Source: Oscillospiraceae bacterium
GTDB lineage: Bacteria > Bacillota > Clostridia > Oscillospirales > Oscillospiraceae
Direction: 5' to 3'
Length of the DNA stretch: 64,000 nucleotides
NCBI GenBank assembly: GCA_017430985.1
Contig: JAFRLZ010000077.1
Coordinates: 29,498-93,497, forward strand
Within the stretch, counting starts at the first letter, position 1. Every line of letters starts with the position of its first letter. The notes below the pieces were generated by a model. That model worked only from the letters and a program-made list of their open reading frames with translations, was not told the origin of the DNA and made no database searches. A program made the position numbers and the translations under genes. Below are positions 59,672-64,000 of this stretch, piece after piece.

Positions 59672-60421
59672 CTATTTCAAAAGCTCGGGGACGAAATAGG
59701 CCACCTGCTTGAACCACCAGGGCCAGTCGTGCGCCACGTCGCAGCCCCAGTAGTCCACCCAGGCGGGGATCCCCTTTTCCACCAGCACGCGGTGCAGCTC
59801 GCGGGTGGAGTCCTGCAGCTCCCAGGGGCCCTGCCCCACGCAGAGGATGGCGCGGTGTCTGCGGTAGAGCTCCAGATACGGGTGGTTGACCGGCAGGTTC
59901 GGCAGATAGTGCAGCGGGGAATTGAGATAGGCGATCTCGTCCATATAGCCGTCGAAGCCGTAGTCGACGGTATACACGCCGCTGAGGGCCAGCAGCTCGT
60001 CGAAGAGCTCCGGATAGCGGAAATAGAGATTGGCCGCGTGCGTCGCGCCGAGCGAGCAGCCGAAGGCCATCACGCCCGGGTCGGTCTGCCAGCCGCAGCT
60101 CCGGCAGAAGGCGCGGATGTAGGGCACGACCTCCTCGCTGAGATAGCGCATCCAAGCCTCGTGGCGGCGGATGCGCCAGTAGGGATTGCCGCTCTTGTCC
60201 GACCAGGTCTCCGCGTCCAGGGTGTCGACCGAAAAGACCGTCGCCTGCCCGCTTTCGAGGAAGGGCGCCCAGGCGTCGAGCATGCCGAAATTCTCAAAAT
60301 CGAAAAAGCGTCCGTTCTGGCAGGGGATGAACAGCACGGGCTTGCCGCCGCGGCCGTAGCTCTTGATCTCCATCTCCCGGCCGAGCGCGCCGCTGTACCA
60401 TTTATCGTAACAGATGTCCAA
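59672..60421 (-). CDS. Esterase-family alpha/beta hydrolase
   Basis: A 249-aa hydrolase of the esterase-D-like superfamily. It has GRGGKPVLFIPCQNGRFFDF, the elbow AFGCSLGATHAANLY with nucleophile Ser, and DVAHDWPWWFKQ with the His. It lies 21 bp after the ATP-grasp gene start in the transcription order and is preceded by another esterase gene with a 3-bp gap. Confidence 0.85.
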   Translation of the reverse strand: MDICYDKWYSGALGREMEIKSYGRGGKPVLFIPCQNGRFFDFENFGMLDAWAPFLESGQATVFSVDTLDAETWSDKSGNPYWRIRRHEAWMRYLSEEVVPYIRAFCRSCGWQTDPGVMAFGCSLGATHAANLYFRYPELFDELLALSGVYTVDYGFDGYMDEIAYLNSPLHYLPNLPVNHPYLELYRRHRAILCVGQGPWELQDSTRELHRVLVEKGIPAWVDYWGCDVAHDWPWWFKQVAYFVPELLK

Positions 60422-60424
60422 GGC

Positions 60425-61189
60425 TCAGTCCTCCAATCCGTATAGCAGGGCCGGCAGGAAGAAGGGGATCTGCTTTTCCCAGCTCGCCTCGTTGTGCTCG
60501 CCGCCGGGCACGAGGCGCGAGGTGAGCAGGACGCCCTCCTTCTGCAGCAGCTCGCAGAAATGCCGGAACAACCGGCGCGTGCCGCGCCACTTCAGCTCCG
60601 TCTCTCCCATGTCCATGTAGATCACCGTGTCGCGCCGCATCTTCGCCCCGAGCAGCAGCCTTTCCAGGCTGCGCGGCCCGAAATTCAGCGAGGGCGAGAG
60701 CGCCGCAGCGCGCGAGAAGGTCTCGTTGAAGCAGCTCACCGCGTAGAGGCTCATCAGCCCGCCCATGGAGCTGCCGGCGATGAAGGTATGCTCCCGGTCC
60801 GGCAGCGTGGGATAGTCCCGGTCGATCCCGGGCTTGAAGACGTGGACCAGCCAGTCCATCGTCCTCGGGCCGCGGCCCTCGATGCTGCCGAAGCCGAGGG
60901 CGGAGAAGGAGTAGGGCGCGTATTCCTTGAGACGGGCGTTGTCCTCCCCGTGGTTGCACTCCACGGCCGCCACGATCAGCGGCACCTCAAAGGCGTCCAG
61001 ATACTCGCCCAGCCCCCAGCTCTTGCCGTAGGTCGCGTCCTCGTCGAAAAAGACGTTGTGCCCGTCGAACATATACAGCACCGGAAAGCGCCGGTCCCCG
61101 TCCCCGGCCGCCTCCGGAAGATAGACGTAGGCGCGCCGCGTCTCCGCGCCGGTCAGCGCGGGCAGGGTGACGTCGAAGATGTCGATCAT
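60425..61189 (-). CDS. Putative esterase (esterase D/Fes-like)
   Basis: A 254-aa alpha/beta hydrolase. The strand text FPVLYMFDGHNVFFDE, the elbow FIAGSSMGGLMSLYAV with catalytic Ser and GGEHNEASW with catalytic His fit the siderophore/esterase-D family. No signal peptide. The ATG at 61189 has AGAGAGAG upstream; an earlier in-frame ATG at 61258 has no homology. First of three co-directed genes. Confidence 0.85.
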   Translation of the reverse strand: MIDIFDVTLPALTGAETRRAYVYLPEAAGDGDRRFPVLYMFDGHNVFFDEDATYGKSWGLGEYLDAFEVPLIVAAVECNHGEDNARLKEYAPYSFSALGFGSIEGRGPRTMDWLVHVFKPGIDRDYPTLPDREHTFIAGSSMGGLMSLYAVSCFNETFSRAAALSPSLNFGPRSLERLLLGAKMRRDTVIYMDMGETELKWRGTRRLFRHFCELLQKEGVLLTSRLVPGGEHNEASWEKQIPFFLPALLYGLED

Positions 61190-61258
61190 GTTTTGTTCTC
61201 TCTCTTCTGTGGAAAGATATCTCAGTTTATCACGCCGCAAAGCAAAATGCAACGGCAA

Positions 61259-62536
61259 TCAGGTCGCCGTCAGGCCCAGCGTGAGGATGCCGAGATTGGC
61301 GCGCCAGATCGCCTCGAAGTCCGTCGGCGGCAGGGGGTTGACGCCGCGGCCGACCTCCACGGTGAAGCCAGGCCGCCGGAAGTCCTGCAGGAAGAAATCC
61401 TTGTAGCCCGCGAAGCCCGCGGCATAGGGGGTGTCCTCCGCCGCGTAGCCCGACACGGCGGCGAAGCGCCGGACGATCGCCTCCGACTCCGGCGGCGCGT
61501 AGTCGAGATATTTCCAGTAGATCACCTCGCCCTGGCTGTGGTAGGACAGGGTCAGCGAGGGGGCGTAGGCGAGCGTGAACTCGTACAGCGCGCGGCTCTC
61601 GGCCGCCGTCAGCGGCGCCGCGCCCACATAGTCGGCCGGGGCCGGCGCGCGCACGCCCTGCGCGAACTTGTTGTCCCTCGCCTGCTCCCAGCCCGCCGGA
61701 TACTGCAGGTTCAAATCGACGCCCTGCAGGTTCGCCTTCCAGCCCGCCGGGAAGGGGATCGCGGGCCAGCGCGCGGCGATGCGCCGGGCCTGCTCATACC
61801 AGCCGCCCTGCCGCAGCTCTCCCGTCACGAGGTCCAGCCCGTCCGGGTTGACCGCCGGCACGAGCACGAGCTCGGTCCCGTACAGCAGCTCCGCCGCGTT
61901 CATCCCGCCGAGGCTGCCGCCGCCGGCCACGGCCGCGCACAGCGTCTCGGCGAAGCGCAGCAGCAGCGGGGTCGTGAGCCACTCGTTGGCGTGGTGCTCG
62001 GCGTTGTAGAGCACGCGGTTGGCGCCGCCGCCCAGTCGCAGCGTCCAGATCGGCTTTCCCATGGCGCTGCGCCCCAGCTCGTTCACCGCCAGGAAGGGAT
62101 AGCGCGCGGCCAGGCCCTGCGCGCAGAGCGCGACGAGGTCGCTGCACCAGTCGATCGTCGTCGGCACGACCGGGAAGGACAGCGGGACGACGAGCTGCGC
62201 CCCGACGGGCAGGTTTTCCGCCTCCAGCCCGGGATTGGCCGTCTCGATCGCCGGGAGCGCCGTCCCATAGCGCCGCGCGAGCGACCAGAGCGTGTCTCCG
62301 CTTCGGATCGTATGCGTCCGATAGCCCGTGTACCAGGGCTGCAGCGCCCGGTGCGTGTTCGTCCCGGCGACGCCGTCGGCGACGAGCCCGTTTTTCGCCT
62401 GAAAGCGGCGCAGCGCCGCGTCCGTGGCCGGGCCGAACCGCCCGTCCGTCTCCAGTCCCTCCCCGCCGGAACGCCGGAGCGCCAGCTGCAGCAGCTGCAC
62501 CGCCGGCCCCTCGCTCCCTCTGCGCAACGTTCTCAT
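61259..62536 (-). CDS. M14 carboxypeptidase with peptidoglycan-binding and LysM domains
   Basis: A probable peptidoglycan peptidase of 425 aa, similar to the gamma-D-glutamyl-diamino-acid endopeptidase I of Bacillus. Order: PG_binding_1 (residues 2-65), LysM (HTIRSGDTLWSLARRYG, 74-118) and the M14 catalytic domain. Zinc motif AEHHANEW (His, Glu), third ligand His in LSYHSQG and catalytic Glu in FTVEVGRG. No signal peptide is seen, so it could be spore-associated or released otherwise. GAGGCTGC upstream is a weak ribosome site. Confidence 0.9.
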   Translation of the reverse strand: MRTLRRGSEGPAVQLLQLALRRSGGEGLETDGRFGPATDAALRRFQAKNGLVADGVAGTNTHRALQPWYTGYRTHTIRSGDTLWSLARRYGTALPAIETANPGLEAENLPVGAQLVVPLSFPVVPTTIDWCSDLVALCAQGLAARYPFLAVNELGRSAMGKPIWTLRLGGGANRVLYNAEHHANEWLTTPLLLRFAETLCAAVAGGGSLGGMNAAELLYGTELVLVPAVNPDGLDLVTGELRQGGWYEQARRIAARWPAIPFPAGWKANLQGVDLNLQYPAGWEQARDNKFAQGVRAPAPADYVGAAPLTAAESRALYEFTLAYAPSLTLSYHSQGEVIYWKYLDYAPPESEAIVRRFAAVSGYAAEDTPYAAGFAGYKDFFLQDFRRPGFTVEVGRGVNPLPPTDFEAIWRANLGILTLGLTAT

Positions 62537-62677
62537 GACGCAGCCTCCTTTTTACCGTTTTGTTCTTTTTATGTTATGCCCTTGTGTCGAAAAACAGACC
62601 TCCGCCGTCATATTCGCACAAATCGGCCCGGACGCGCCGCCGAACTTTGTTGAGGCCTCCAAAGTCGCAAAAGGCCC

Positions 62678-62706
62678 TTGCTTTTCGGGTCTTTTTCCCG
62701 TATAAT
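62678..62706 (+). promoter_or_regulatory. Promoter of the pyrR operon
   Basis: TTGCTT (62678-62683) and TATAAT (62701-62706) with a 17-bp spacer. Confidence 0.8.
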
Positions 62707-62729
62707 CCAAGACGAACAAGAGATTTTTA

Positions 62730-62832
62730 AGCCTCGGTACAGAGAGACCGGCAAAATCGCTCATATCACGGGTGCGCTGCGGCGCGTCTGTCTGTCTGCG
62801 TGTCTTGCCGGGTGTCGGCAGGGCATATTTTT
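62730..62832 (+). promoter_or_regulatory. Probable PyrR-binding attenuator leader
   Basis: The 316-bp gap before pyrR holds the promoter and this leader. A CGGT-ACAGAGAG-ACCG hairpin (62735-62750) resembles the PyrR-binding loop (consensus CAGAGAG). Further on, TGCCG-GGTGT-CGGCA (62806-62820) is followed by a T-rich GGGCATATTTTTA and could be the terminator. Pyrimidine nucleotides acting through PyrR should lower expression; this is known for the family and inferred here. Confidence 0.6.
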
Positions 62833-62852
62833 ATTGCCCGAAGGAGTCGGAC

Positions 62853-63395
62853 ATGCGGCAGAAAGCTCAGATCATGGATGATGCGGCGCTCGGCCGCGCG
62901 CTCATGCGCATCTCGCACGAGATCCTGGAGCACAACAAGGGCGCGGAAAACGTGGTCCTCGTCGGCGTCCGCCGCCGCGGCGACCCGATCGCGCAGCGGA
63001 TCCGTGGGAACATCGAAAAGATCGAAGGCGTCGCCGTCCCCTGCGGCAGCGTGGACATCGCCTTCTACCGCGACGACCTGAGCACGCTGTCCGAATCCCC
63101 CGAGTTGCGGCGCACGGAGCTGCCCTTCGACGTGACCGACCGCGACGTGGTGCTGGTGGACGACGTGATCTACACCGGCCGCACGGCGCGCGCCGCCATC
63201 GAGGCCGTCTTCGCCTGCGGCCGCCCCCGCACGATCCAGCTGGCCGTGCTGATCGACCGCGGCCACCGCGAGCTGCCCATCCGCCCCGACTATGTGGGCA
63301 AGAACATCCCCACCTCGCGCAGCGAGCTGATCGAGGTGCGCCTCCCCGAATTCGACGGGGAGACGGGCGTTTTCCTGATGGATCTGGGCAAATAG
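62853..63395 (+). CDS. pyrR: Bifunctional PyrR (attenuator and uracil phosphoribosyltransferase)
   Basis: PyrR binds UMP and RNA to terminate pyrimidine-gene transcription, with weak uracil phosphoribosyltransferase activity. The 180-aa protein has VLVGVRRRGDPIA, SVDIAFYRDDLS, the PRPP motif VVLVDDVIYTGRTARA and IDRGHRELPIRPDYVGKNIPTS. AAGGAG is before the ATG at 62853. Followed by the uracil permease gene, as is common. Confidence 0.96.
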   Translation: MRQKAQIMDDAALGRALMRISHEILEHNKGAENVVLVGVRRRGDPIAQRIRGNIEKIEGVAVPCGSVDIAFYRDDLSTLSESPELRRTELPFDVTDRDVVLVDDVIYTGRTARAAIEAVFACGRPRTIQLAVLIDRGHRELPIRPDYVGKNIPTSRSELIEVRLPEFDGETGVFLMDLGK

Positions 63396-63438
63396 CCCAT
63401 TCCATATATTTTCATTAATTTTATTTGGAAAGGTAAAG

Positions 63439-64000
63439 ATGAAAATGGGTAAAGAAAAAAAGACTCAGGTCGATGAGCCGATCTACGACGCGCGCTCTCT
63501 CGGCACCCCGAAAATGCTGGTCCTCGGCGTGCAGCACCTCTTCGCCATGTTCGGCGCGACCGTGCTCGTCCCGATCCTGACCGGTCTGAGCGTCTCGGCG
63601 ACGCTGCTGTTCGCCGGTCTCGCCACGCTGTTCATGCATCTGGTCACCGGCCGGAAGGTCCCCGTGTTCCTCGGCTCCTCCTTCGCCTTCCTCGGCGGCT
63701 ACTTCTCCGTCGTCGCCTCCGGCGCCGAGCTCGGGCTGTCTCAGGCCGAGTCTCTGCCCTACGCCTGCGTCGGCGTCGCCTGCGCGGGTCTCCTGTACCT
63801 CGTGCTCTCCCTGATCTGCAAGGCCTTCGGCTCGAAGAACGTCATGCGCTACTTCCCGCCCGTCGTGACCGGCCCGATCATCATCGCCATCGGCCTGAAC
63901 CTTGCTCCCTCCGCCATCAACAACTGCACTTCCAACTGGGGGATCGCGCTGGAAGCGATCGGTGTGGTCATCATCTGCCACATCTGGGGCAAGGGCATGA
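63439..64000 (+). CDS. Uracil/xanthine permease (NCS2), truncated by window end
   Basis: Proton symporter for uracil or xanthine of the NCS2/NAT family; only the first 187 residues lie in the window and no stop is reached. It shows LVLGVQHLFAMFGATVLVPI (family signature in helix 1), FLGSSFAFLGGYF and YFPPVVTGPIIIAIGLNLAP. GGAAAGG precedes the ATG at 63439. Location after pyrR favours uracil (UraA/PyrP). Confidence 0.93.
   Translation, partial: MKMGKEKKTQVDEPIYDARSLGTPKMLVLGVQHLFAMFGATVLVPILTGLSVSATLLFAGLATLFMHLVTGRKVPVFLGSSFAFLGGYFSVVASGAELGLSQAESLPYACVGVACAGLLYLVLSLICKAFGSKNVMRYFPPVVTGPIIIAIGLNLAPSAINNCTSNWGIALEAIGVVIICHIWGKGM

Overview
The window is dense, GC-rich bacterial chromosome (typically above 60% G+C in genes) with short intergenic gaps, strong AGGAGG-type ribosome sites, frequent TTG starts and lipoproteins with Pro/Thr/Glu linkers. 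HprK, WhiA, RapZ, PyrR, a class-C purine riboswitch, SecE-NusG ribosomal genes and the sporulation protease SpoIVB point to a spore-lineage, probably gut-associated member of the Clostridia, most likely Oscillospirales (inference; no 16S gene is present).

Layout. (1) 57-4954: a BMP-type nucleoside ABC importer. (2) 5072-7228: a surface GH3 enzyme and pseudouridine-phosphate glycosidase. (3) 7282-14902: the most unusual region. A leftward, translationally coupled operon encodes a split transketolase, an RpiB-like isomerase, an iron-type alcohol dehydrogenase and a GNAT. Diverging from it is an L-fucose-isomerase-like gene, followed by a convergent GH31 enzyme that closely resembles sulfoquinovosidase YihQ. 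The set matches the transketolase route of sulfoquinovose breakdown, but the sugar-sulfonate pocket of the GH31 enzyme is altered. (4) 15036-20806: lipoproteins, an orphan MsmX-type ATPase, a coiled-coil protein, a small AT-rich insertion and two tRNA genes with tRNA fragments. (5) 20909-27441: YhfC, DUF1648, ribbon-helix-helix, SPFH, SpoIVB, MscS, RuvX and FolC. (6) 27701-29928: rpmG-secE-nusG-rplK-rplA. (7) 30142-35637: a surface protein, M28 peptidase, a lipoprotein serpin, endonuclease III and M32 carboxypeptidase. (8) 35698-39345: a tyrosine-phosphatase/barstar fusion gene whose 5' end is the insertion site of a decayed integrative element. The element carries an integrase remnant and a sigma/anti-sigma/PepSY set. 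(9) 39397-51658, leftward: cupin, second iron-ADH, hydrolase, GPH symporter, a guanylate-kinase homologue lacking its P-loop lysine, dnaE, a small membrane protein, whiA, rapZ, murB, hprK. (10) 51860-58353: rpmB, xpt, then a guanine-type riboswitch and a second BMP/ABC nucleoside importer. (11) 58457-62536: ATP-grasp ligase, two esterases and a PGB-LysM-M14 peptidase. (12) 62678-64000: pyrR leader, pyrR and a truncated uracil permease.

Nucleobase and nucleoside salvage is a theme: two BMP importers, Xpt, PsuG, PyrR and uracil permease, with riboswitch and PyrR attenuation visible. All comparisons with known proteins are from memory and by eye; no alignments were run.
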